Shown piece by piece: positions 6,861 to 13,137 of a stretch of 13,700 nucleotides of DNA. This stretch comes from JADKIH01 sp031411835. Lineage in GTDB: Bacteria; Bacteroidota; Bacteroidia; AKYH767-A; 2013-40CM-41-45. The stretch is from the NCBI GenBank assembly GCA_031411835.1, contig JANOBV010000145.1:1-13700 (forward strand), in the 5' to 3' direction. The translations under genes and the position numbers were made by a program. Numbering within the stretch: the stretch's first letter is position 1; each line of letters begins with the position of its first letter. The notes beneath the pieces were generated by a model, which was given only the letters and a program-made list of their open reading frames with translations, made no database searches and was not told the origin of the DNA.

Positions 6861-7553
6861 ATGGGCATCTTTTCAATCCTCCGAATCATCCACATCGCCG
6901 CAGGCGCAACAGCTTTCTTAGTTGCTCCAATTGCTATGATCGTTAAAAAAGGTGGCACTGCTCATCGACGTTGGGGATTGGTTTTTTTCTGGGCAATGAC
7001 AGTTGTTGCAATCACTGCAGCTATTATGGCTCCATTGCACAAGAATCTTTTTCTCCTTATGGTTTCCGTTTTTAGTTTTTATTTAGCATTCACGGGTTAC
7101 AGAAGTTTGTTTCGAAAAAAAGCTTTCAAGACTAAAAAAGTTGCTTTCATCGATTGGTTCTTTGCAATACTTACTATTTCATTTTCATCCGGACTATTTA
7201 TTTTTGGTATCTCCAAAATGCCAAATGGCATGGGTGTAGTTGCTGCTGTTTTTGGTGCTTTGGGTACAGCTTTGGCCTATAAAGAAATTAGAGGGTTTCT
7301 TAAACCATCTCCTGATCCTCAAAAATGGTTCTTTGATCACATGCGTGGAATGATAACCGCTTATATTGCAGCAGTTTCTGCTTTTTCTGCCGTTAATCTC
7401 AATTACGATTGGTTACCGCCTGCAATTCAATGGCTTTGGCCAACCATAATTGGTATTCCATTAATGCGTCGTTGGATGGGTTCTTATAAAGCCAAATTTT
7501 CTAAAGGAAAGAAAGTCAAAGAGCTGGTTGAAGTCAGAATAGAAAGTGAATGA
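6861..7553 (+). CDS. Multi-pass membrane protein, DUF2306-like
   Basis: A 230-residue hydrophobic protein with about six to seven predicted membrane segments, roughly at residues 5-27, 40-58, 63-83, 100-119, 126-146, 163-182 and 188-203. A positively charged C-terminal tail follows (KAKFSKGKKVKEL). The N-terminal pattern, H11 in helix 1 followed by a short loop with K-G-G-x-x-H35-R-R-W-G, is what I recognise from DUF2306-type predicted membrane proteins. Further histidines at 60 (PLHKN) and 160 (FFDHMRGM) sit at helix ends. Function is unknown. Membrane histidines could bind haem or a metal, but nothing here proves that. It is in the same direction as the DHS-like gene and sucA; sucA has its own promoter, so co-transcription with sucA need not occur. 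Confidence 0.75.
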   Translation: MGIFSILRIIHIAAGATAFLVAPIAMIVKKGGTAHRRWGLVFFWAMTVVAITAAIMAPLHKNLFLLMVSVFSFYLAFTGYRSLFRKKAFKTKKVAFIDWFFAILTISFSSGLFIFGISKMPNGMGVVAAVFGALGTALAYKEIRGFLKPSPDPQKWFFDHMRGMITAYIAAVSAFSAVNLNYDWLPPAIQWLWPTIIGIPLMRRWMGSYKAKFSKGKKVKELVEVRIESE

Positions 7554-7592
7554 AATAGCTAAATTTTCGAAACATCTGCCCAATTGAATTTG

Positions 7593-7600
7593 TACCTTTG
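7593..7600 (+). promoter_or_regulatory. Promoter -7 box for sucAB
   Basis: TACCTTTG is a full match to the Bacteroidota TAnnTTTG element and is the clearest promoter in the window. It predicts a start near 7607 and a leader of about 16 nt before the sucA ATG. A TTTC-like sequence near 7565 could be a weak -33 element. Confidence 0.7.
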
Positions 7601-7622
7601 CCGCTTCAATTGATTAAGCATT

Positions 7623-10370
7623 ATGGACAGATTTTCATATTTAGGAAGCGCAGACGTTGGACAAATAGACGACCTATACACACAGTTTCGGAACGACCCT
7701 TCAAGTGTAACAGATAGCTGGCGAAAATTTTTCGACGGATTCGATTTTGCAAGAACAAACTTTGCTGAAAATGGTCACTCAACTTCTGATGTCGTTCCTG
7801 AAAATGTTCAAAAGGAATTCAATGTTATCAATCTAATTAACGGTTATCGTTCTCGAGGACATCTTTTCACAAAAACAAATCCTGTTCGTGAACGTCGTCA
7901 ATACACACCTACACTTGAGATCATTAACTTTGGTTTGAATGAAAGTGACCTTGATACAACATTTCATTCCGGAACATTAATCGGAATTGGTCCTGCAACT
8001 CTTCGTTCTATTATCGCTCACCTTGATCAGACTTATTGCGCTAGCATTGGTGCAGAGTATAAATATATTCGTACTCCTGAAATTGTAGATTGGCTTGAAC
8101 AGAAAATGGAAAGCAGTAAAAATACTTCGCCTTTTTCTATCGATAAAAAACGCCGCATACTTTCTAAGTTAAATGAAGCAGTTGCATTCGAAAGTTTTCT
8201 GCATACTAAGTTTGTCGGACAAAAAAGATTTTCGCTTGAAGGTTGTGAGACTCTAATTCCTGCTCTCGATGAAGTTATTGAATGTGGTGCTGAAATGGGA
8301 ATCAAAGAATTCGTTATCGGTATGTCACATCGTGGTCGCTTGAATGTGTTGGCGAATATCATGGGCAAAACCTACAAAGAGATCTTTACAGAATTCGAAG
8401 GACTAGAATATGATGAGCATGAATTTTCAGGAGATGTGAAATATCATCTTGGATTTTCTTCTGATGTAAAAACGTCAACTGGAAAGGACATTCATTTAAG
8501 CGTTGCTCCAAATCCTTCGCATCTCGAAGCTGTTGATCCTGTTGTACAAGGAATCGTTCGTTCAAAAATTGATAACACTCCCGGCGGAACTGAAGATCAG
8601 ATCGCGCCAATATTAATTCACGGTGATGCTGCCATCGCCGGCCAAGGTGTCGTTTATGAAGTGATCCAGATGTCGTTACTTCAAGGATATCGTACAGGAG
8701 GAACAGTACACATGGTCGTAAATAATCAAATTGGTTTCACGACAAATTATGCAGACGGACGATCAAGTACATATTGTACTGATGTTGCTAAAGTCACACT
8801 CTCGCCAGTGTTTCATGTGAATGGCGATGATGTTGAAGCATTAGTTTATACAATACAACTTGCTATGGAATTCCGACAGAAATTTCATCGCGATGTTTTC
8901 ATCGATATTCTTGGCTATAGAAAATACGGACACAACGAAGGTGATGAGCCGCGTTTCACTCAGCCGCTTTTATACAAAGCAATTGCTGCACATAAAAATT
9001 CGCGTGAAATATATAACGATAAACTTTTATTACAAGGTGAAGTAGAAGCAAATCTCGCTCGTGAAATGGAAAAATCTTTCCGTGAGATGTTGCAGAATAG
9101 TTTGGATGTCGCTAAACTTGAGAAGAGTAAACATGTTACCACTTTTGGCGAAGGAAGCTGGAAAGGTCTTCGTCTTTCTACTGTAAAAGATTTTCTTCAA
9201 AGCCCGGAGACAGGTGTGGAAATAAAAACACTTTCTTCAATTGCAGACAAGATCACTACTTTGCCATCTGATAAAAAGTTCTTTACAAAAACATTGAAGT
9301 TATTTGAAGATAGAAAAAAGATGGTGAAGGAAAATCGTCTTGATTGGGCAATGGGTGAATTGCTTGCATATGGATCATTAGTGAATGAAGGATTTCCTGT
9401 TCGCTTTTCCGGACAAGATGTTGAGCGTGGAACTTTCTCCCATCGTCATGCAGTAATTCAGATCGAAGATTCTGAAGAACAATTTACTCCGATGAATCAT
9501 ATTGCAGAAGGGAAACAAGCGCCGTTTAGAATTTTCAATTCGTTGCTTTCTGAGTATGCGGTACTAGGATTTGAGTACGGCTATGCATTGCCTTCGCCAA
9601 ATTCTCTTGTAATTTGGGAAGCGCAATTCGGTGATTTTAATAATGGCGCGCAGATCATTATCGATCAATACATCAGTAGTGCCGAAGATAAATGGAATCG
9701 GATGAATGGAATTGTAATGTTGTTGCCTCATGGTTACGAAGGACAAGGTGCAGAACATTCAAGTGCACGAATTGAGCGGTATCTGAATTTGTGTGCGGAA
9801 AATAATTTACAGATCTTAAATTGTACAACACCGGCGAATTTCTTCCATGCAATGCGTCGTCAAATGCATCGCCCTTTCCGTAAACCTTTAGTAGTATTTA
9901 CTCCAAAGAGTTTATTACGTCATCCGCGTTGTGTTTCATCTATGGATGAATTATCGAAAGGAAGATTTAACGAATTGATTGATGATAATTCAGTAGATGC
10001 AGCAAAAATTACTCGTGTTATTGCTTGTTCAGGAAAAGTATATTATGATCTTCTCGAGCAAAAAGAAAAAGATCAAATAAATAATGTTGCCCTCATTCGT
10101 TTAGAACAATTGTATCCTTTCCCTTTGGAGAAATTGATGGAAGTGAAAGCCAAATACAAAAATGCAAAAGATTGGGTGTGGTTACAGGAAGAGCCCGTGA
10201 ACATGGGAGCATGGTCTTACATACTTCGCTTGACGAATGGCGTACTTCCGTTCAGAGTGATCTCCCGTCATGAAAGTGCAAGTCCTGCTACAGGTAGTTA
10301 CAAAGCTCATGAGCGCGAACAAAAAGAATTGATTGACGAAGCATTTAATAATAATATTAATCGAAAATAA
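7623..10370 (+). CDS. sucA: 2-oxoglutarate dehydrogenase E1 component
   Basis: A 915-residue thiamine-diphosphate enzyme that decarboxylates 2-oxoglutarate and passes the succinyl group to the lipoyl arm of E2, in the cytoplasmic TCA-cycle complex. The N-terminal segment (YLGSADVGQIDDLYTQF...SWRKFF) is the short E1o N-terminal domain that meets E2/E3. Then come GMSHRGRLNVLANIMGK (H236), the APNPSHLEAVDPVVQG segment, H333-G334-D335 with N367-N368-Q369 (the Mg-ThDP motif), FHVNGDDVEA, and YRKYGHNEGDEPRFTQP. The C-terminal half has the transketolase-like pyrimidine domain (SGQDVERGTFSHRHAV, HGYEGQGAEHSSARIER) and a C-terminal domain ending around GSYKAHEREQKELIDEAF. Length is typical and no truncation is seen. 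It is followed 11 nt later by sucB. No E3 (lpd) gene lies in the window, so lipoamide dehydrogenase is presumably encoded elsewhere. Confidence 0.97.
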   Translation: MDRFSYLGSADVGQIDDLYTQFRNDPSSVTDSWRKFFDGFDFARTNFAENGHSTSDVVPENVQKEFNVINLINGYRSRGHLFTKTNPVRERRQYTPTLEIINFGLNESDLDTTFHSGTLIGIGPATLRSIIAHLDQTYCASIGAEYKYIRTPEIVDWLEQKMESSKNTSPFSIDKKRRILSKLNEAVAFESFLHTKFVGQKRFSLEGCETLIPALDEVIECGAEMGIKEFVIGMSHRGRLNVLANIMGKTYKEIFTEFEGLEYDEHEFSGDVKYHLGFSSDVKTSTGKDIHLSVAPNPSHLEAVDPVVQGIVRSKIDNTPGGTEDQIAPILIHGDAAIAGQGVVYEVIQMSLLQGYRTGGTVHMVVNNQIGFTTNYADGRSSTYCTDVAKVTLSPVFHVNGDDVEALVYTIQLAMEFRQKFHRDVFIDILGYRKYGHNEGDEPRFTQPLLYKAIAAHKNSREIYNDKLLLQGEVEANLAREMEKSFREMLQNSLDVAKLEKSKHVTTFGEGSWKGLRLSTVKDFLQSPETGVEIKTLSSIADKITTLPSDKKFFTKTLKLFEDRKKMVKENRLDWAMGELLAYGSLVNEGFPVRFSGQDVERGTFSHRHAVIQIEDSEEQFTPMNHIAEGKQAPFRIFNSLLSEYAVLGFEYGYALPSPNSLVIWEAQFGDFNNGAQIIIDQYISSAEDKWNRMNGIVMLLPHGYEGQGAEHSSARIERYLNLCAENNLQILNCTTPANFFHAMRRQMHRPFRKPLVVFTPKSLLRHPRCVSSMDELSKGRFNELIDDNSVDAAKITRVIACSGKVYYDLLEQKEKDQINNVALIRLEQLYPFPLEKLMEVKAKYKNAKDWVWLQEEPVNMGAWSYILRLTNGVLPFRVISRHESASPATGSYKAHEREQKELIDEAFNNNINRK

Positions 10371-10381
10371 TTTTCTCTCTT

Positions 10382-11614
10382 ATGTCAGTAGTTGAAATGA
10401 AAGTTCCTAGTCCCGGTGAATCGATCACCGAAGTTCAAATTGCACGTTGGATAAAAAAAGACGGCGATTATGTTGAGAAGGATGAAGAGTTATGCGAGAT
10501 CGATTCCGATAAAGCGACATTGACTTTAAATGCTGAAGCTTCCGGTGCATTAAAAATTCTTGCAAAAGAAGGTGACACTATTGCTGTCGGTACTGTTGTT
10601 TGTTCAATCGATACGGATGCTAAAGGCGAAAAACCTGCAGCTAAAGTTGAACCGAAAGTTGCTGCTGCACCTGCAAAAGCAAAAGAAGAACCGGCGCAAG
10701 TTAAAACAGCAGAACCTGTTGCAACGAAAACATATGCTGAAGGAGTTCCTTCGGTTGCTGCAGAAAAAATTCTTCGTGAAAAAGGAATTGCTGCAGACAA
10801 AATTGAAGGAACAGGTAAAGGGGGAAGAATTACTAAAGCCGATGTATTGAATCCAAATATAATTGACATCAGTACTCGCGGTAGCAGAAATGTTCGTCGC
10901 GAAAAAATGACGATGCTTCGTAAAAAAGTTGCTGAACGATTAGTTGCAGTGAAGCAGGAAACTGCAATGCTTACAACATTTAACGAAGTTGATATGAGTG
11001 CGATCATGAAGATCAGAAAACAGTATAAAGATGTTTTCAAAGAAACTCATGGTGTAGGATTAGGATTTATGTCCTTCTTTACAAAAGCAGTTTGTGAAGC
11101 TCTACTTTCATTTCCTGCTGTCAATGGACAAATTGATGGAACTGAATTAGTGTATCATGATTATTGCGATATCGGAATTGCTGTAAGTGCACCGAAAGGA
11201 TTAATGGTTCCAATCATTCGGAATGCTGAAGCAAAATCATTAGCGCAAATTGAAAGTTCAGTGAACGAACTAGCAACGCGTGCTCGTGATGGAAAAATTA
11301 CTTTGGAAGAAATGACAGGTGGAACTTTTACAATTACAAATGGAGGTGTGTTTGGCTCTATGCTCTCAACGCCAATTATCAATCCACCGCAATCCGCTAT
11401 TTTAGGAATGCACAACATCGTTGAACGCGCAGTTGTTGTCGATGGAAAAATTGAAGTTCGGCCTATAATGTACGTTGCCCTTTCATACGATCACCGAATC
11501 ATCGATGGCCGTGAATCGGTTGGCTTCCTCGTGAAAGTAAAACAAATGCTCGAGGATCCAACAAAGATGCTGTTTGGCGGAGCCGATCCGACACGGACGT
11601 TACTTGGAATCTGA
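10382..11614 (+). CDS. sucB: Dihydrolipoyllysine-residue succinyltransferase (2-oxoglutarate dehydrogenase E2)
   Basis: A 410-residue E2 core that accepts the succinyl group from E1 on a lipoyl-lysine and transfers it to coenzyme A. Residues 1-76 are one lipoyl domain, with the lipoylated lysine K44 in EIDSDKAT. Residues about 77-120 are an Ala/Pro/Lys-rich flexible linker. Residues about 121-156 are the peripheral subunit-binding domain (VPSVAAEKILREKGI...GKGGRITKADVL). Residues about 175-410 are the acyltransferase core, with the catalytic pair H371 and D375 in DHRIIDGRE. The N-terminal PSPGESITEV favours the succinyl over the acetyl enzyme, as does the adjacent sucA. The start is 11 nt after the sucA stop, so the two are one transcript. 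No Shine-Dalgarno sequence is present (ttttctctct precedes the ATG), usual for this phylum. Confidence 0.96.
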   Translation: MSVVEMKVPSPGESITEVQIARWIKKDGDYVEKDEELCEIDSDKATLTLNAEASGALKILAKEGDTIAVGTVVCSIDTDAKGEKPAAKVEPKVAAAPAKAKEEPAQVKTAEPVATKTYAEGVPSVAAEKILREKGIAADKIEGTGKGGRITKADVLNPNIIDISTRGSRNVRREKMTMLRKKVAERLVAVKQETAMLTTFNEVDMSAIMKIRKQYKDVFKETHGVGLGFMSFFTKAVCEALLSFPAVNGQIDGTELVYHDYCDIGIAVSAPKGLMVPIIRNAEAKSLAQIESSVNELATRARDGKITLEEMTGGTFTITNGGVFGSMLSTPIINPPQSAILGMHNIVERAVVVDGKIEVRPIMYVALSYDHRIIDGRESVGFLVKVKQMLEDPTKMLFGGADPTRTLLGI

Positions 11615-11701
11615 AAATAGTGAATAACTAATAATGAATAATTAATAATGAAAGGCAATCGTCGAATATATTTTACCTGCGAAAGCGCTTCGTTATTAGT
11701 T
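11615..11701. repeat. Heptanucleotide word tract with inverted arm after sucB
   Basis: Starting at 11622 there are 7-nt units gaataac, taataat, gaataat, taataat and gaaaggc, right after the sucB stop codon. The complementary words reappear at 11689-11701, and 11626-11638 pairs with 11689-11701 at 12 of 13 positions plus one G-T pair. This is the same architecture as the word hairpins elsewhere in the window, but with an AT-only word. Confidence 0.65.
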
Positions 11702-11833
11702 GTTATCGACCCCAGAGGGGTCGAATGTTTGTAGCAAAATGAATTGAAATGGCCACGACCCCGGAGGGGTCGCATGTGAATTGGCATTTCATTTTTTTTC
11801 GTTTATTTAAAAATTGATTTTGTAAATCATATT

Positions 11834-11980
11834 CGACCCCTCTGGGGCAATGTCATTAAGTTGATCACAAGAATTCGTAATAAGTAAATGCATTTAGAAG
11901 TGACAAGCCCTTTAGGGCAGTACTCTTGGTAATACTAGACTTTTCGAGCAAGTCAAGCCCCTTTAGGGGCGCACTCTTTA
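11834..11980 (+). repeat. Left arm of the roughly 146-nt inverted duplication
   Basis: This segment aligns nearly end to end with the reverse complement of 12084-12229. Both ends are well conserved: the outer end shares caatgtcat, and the inner end shares 26 identical bases (11955-11980). The middle is diverged but alignable, including gggcagtactcttggtaa against gggccagcctctaggtaa. Three palindromes in this arm face three in the other. Confidence 0.75.
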
Positions 11981-12083
11981 GGCACAACGAATGTTTCCAT
12001 TAATTCCACCGAATAAAAGTTACAGCATATATTGGTTGCATTCGAGGTATTCCTCATTTCCAATTGTAGAAAAATTGTGTGTT

Positions 12084-12229
12084 TAAAGAGTGCGCCCCTA
12101 AAGGGGCTTAGCGCTTATTTCATAGTCCAGGGGTTACCTAGAGGCTGGCCCTAACGGGCCTAACAATTCCATAAATTAAAAACGAATACACCATTTAACT
12201 TAACTATATGACATTGCCCCCTGGGGTCG
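12084..12229 (-). repeat. Right arm of the roughly 146-nt inverted duplication
   Basis: This is the inverted, diverged copy of 11834-11980. Its 12084-12109 end is identical over 26 bases to 11955-11980 when reversed and complemented. The palindrome at 12147-12160 sits within about 3 nt of the mirror position of the one at 11907-11918. The 103 nt between the arms (11981-12083) contain no recognised gene. Confidence 0.75.
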
Positions 12230-12262
12230 GGCGAAAAATTTTATTTTTTTTCTACAAACATG

Positions 12263-12286
12263 CGACCCTGTAGGGGTCGGTTTTTT
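12263..12286 (+). terminator. Palindrome with T run: possible terminator for sucAB
   Basis: The last palindrome of the array (cgaccctgtaggggtcg) is followed directly on the plus strand by gTTTTTT, the form of an intrinsic terminator. It lies about 650 nt after sucB and 16 nt before the end of the convergent nfu gene. It may mainly protect against read-through, since earlier palindromes lack T runs. On the minus strand there is no matching T tail. Confidence 0.5.
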
Positions 12287-12301
12287 AAATTATTCGTAAA
12301 A

Positions 12302-12883
12302 TTAAAGTGCTTCTGCTACTACTTCACTCACTTCCGGAACCAATTGCTTTAAAAGTCTTTCAATTCCGGATTTTAAAGTTACAGTCGACGACGGACAACC
12401 ACTGCATGAACCTTTCATCACAACAGTCACTATTCCATCTTCAAAAGATTTAAAATGAATTGCACCGCCGTCTTGTTCAACAGCGGGCTTTACATATTCT
12501 TCAAGAGCCTCTATAATTTTTGTTTCAACAGCTGATGCAGTTTTAGTGCGTTCAATTGTTGGATCGGCAACTTGTTGTGTTGGTCCGGTGAAAACTTTTT
12601 CATCGTTATCAAAAAAGTTTTTTAAAAATGTTCGGATGATAGGAATCAATTCATACCAATCCATGTCATTCGCTTTTGAAAGCGTGACAAAATTTGAACT
12701 TATGAAAACTGAGGTGATTCCGCTAAATGAGAAAAGTTGTTGAGCTAAAGGAGAATTATGTGCAGCTTCTTTAGATGTATATTCTACACTTCCTTCTTCC
12801 AGTAAATATTTATTGACTACAAATTTCATCGCCGCAGGATTTGGTGTTGATTCTGCGTAGATGTTGATGAGCATTTTTTCCAT
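12302..12883 (-). CDS. Nfu/NifU-type iron-sulfur cluster carrier
   Basis: A 193-residue two-domain protein. Residues about 4-92 form an Nfu N-terminal domain (NIYAESTPNPAAMKFV...SITSVF-like, with the family's STPNP-x-x-M-K-F signature). Residues about 115-190 form the NifU C-terminal domain, with C160-x-x-C163 in MKGSCSGCPSS, the pair that bridges a [4Fe-4S] cluster between two monomers. It delivers Fe-S clusters to client enzymes in the cytoplasm. The start at 12883 (MEKMLINIYAES) is preceded closely by a possible promoter; the ATG at 12874 (MLINIYAES) is an equally good start and would give a 190-residue protein. It is divergent from nadB, whose product feeds the Fe-S enzyme quinolinate synthase; the link between the two is inference. 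It converges on sucAB across the palindrome array. Confidence 0.92.
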   Translation of the reverse strand: MEKMLINIYAESTPNPAAMKFVVNKYLLEEGSVEYTSKEAAHNSPLAQQLFSFSGITSVFISSNFVTLSKANDMDWYELIPIIRTFLKNFFDNDEKVFTGPTQQVADPTIERTKTASAVETKIIEALEEYVKPAVEQDGGAIHFKSFEDGIVTVVMKGSCSGCPSSTVTLKSGIERLLKQLVPEVSEVVAEAL

Positions 12884-12887
12884 GGGG

Positions 12888-12895
12888 TAAAGGTA
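12888..12895 (-). promoter_or_regulatory. Weak candidate -7 box very close to the nfu start
   Basis: The minus strand reads TACCTTTA, one base off TAnnTTTG, ending 4 nt before the upstream ATG codon. If real, the transcript would start at or just inside the first ATG, making it leaderless or favouring the ATG at 12874. The distance to an upstream TTTTG (about 25 nt) is long, so confidence is low. Confidence 0.3.
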
Positions 12896-12930
12896 AGGTT
12901 TTTCAGGGAAGTTGATAGTTCAAAATTGGG

Positions 12931-13020
12931 TCAAGAGTCAAAGGACAAGGGTTATGTTGCGGAATTAAAGGTTGAAATTTGTTTCTTCCTGATAATTGAC
13001 CTTTAACCCTTGACCTTTGC
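12931..13020. repeat. Heptanucleotide word hairpin between divergent nfu and nadB
   Basis: Left units start at 12931, 12938 and 12945 (tcaagag, tcaaagg, acaaggg). Right units start at 12993, 13000, 13007 and 13014 (taattga, cctttaa, cccttga, cctttgc). Arms 12939-12954 and 13004-13019 pair at 15 of 16 positions around a 49-nt loop. No T run follows, so it does not look like a terminator. It sits between two divergent promoters, where it could act on both or neither. Confidence 0.8.
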
Positions 13021-13054
13021 CCGATTTTAATTAGTTTTTTAACCATTCTACCCC

Positions 13055-13062
13055 TATTTTTG
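13055..13062 (+). promoter_or_regulatory. Candidate -7 box for nadB
   Basis: TATTTTTG matches TAnnTTTG. Transcription would begin near 13069, leaving a leader of about 70 nt that contains the 7-nt word tract before the ATG at 13138. No clear -33 motif is visible. Confidence 0.4.
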
Positions 13063-13100
13063 TTGTCTAATTAATTGGAAGGTCTTGTTCAGGATTATAC

Positions 13101-13135
13101 AATCCGCAATCCAAATTCTGCCATCCGAAATCACA
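13101..13135. repeat. Five-copy heptanucleotide word tract in the nadB leader
   Basis: Units aatccgc, aatccaa, attctgc, catccga and aatcaca follow at exact 7-nt spacing and end 2 nt before the nadB start codon. A short stem joins ggatt (13092-13096) to aatcc (13101-13105). A longer complementary left arm around 13074-13096 is possible but poorly matched. Confidence 0.6.
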
Positions 13136-13137
13136 AT

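Larger units (their letters stand above)
11707..12279. repeat. Array of GC-rich palindromic repeats arranged as a mirrored inverted duplication
   Basis: This is the main content of the 687-nt region without genes. Palindrome cores are at 11707-11723, 11756-11772, 11834-11848, 11907-11918, 11955-11970, 12094-12109, 12147-12160, 12216-12229 and 12263-12279. Core types are cgacccc/ggggtcg, gccctttagggc and gcccctttaggggc. Several carry a one-sided tail: atgtttgtag (11724-11734 and inverted at 12252-12262), caatgtcat (11848-11856 and inverted at 12208-12216) and gcactcttta (11971-11980 and inverted at 12084-12093). Left-half tails point right and right-half tails point left. The DNA between resembles REP/BIME-type clusters, but the overall mirror symmetry is unusual. 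I see no coding frame here. Confidence 0.85.

Noticed and set aside
8033..8368. Minus-strand open frames opposite sucA (also 8386-8610, 8960-9142 and 9564-9758)
   Set aside because: All lie within sucA, lack domain signatures and overlap essential E1 motifs on the other strand.
10468..11040. 190-codon open frame on the minus strand opposite sucB
   Set aside because: It lies wholly antisense to the lipoyl, linker and binding domains of a confident sucB gene. Its Ala/Ser-rich translation reflects codon bias of the real frame, and it has no recognisable domain or promoter.
12110..12170. Structured RNA gene such as a tRNA or small riboswitch near ggccctaacgggcc
   Set aside because: The fold is explained by the mirrored palindrome of the inverted duplication, and no known riboswitch core was recognised.
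11707..12279. CRISPR array
   Set aside because: The units are not uniform direct repeats, spacing is irregular (about 30-120 nt), orientation reverses in the middle, and no cas gene is near. A palindromic repeat cluster explains it better.
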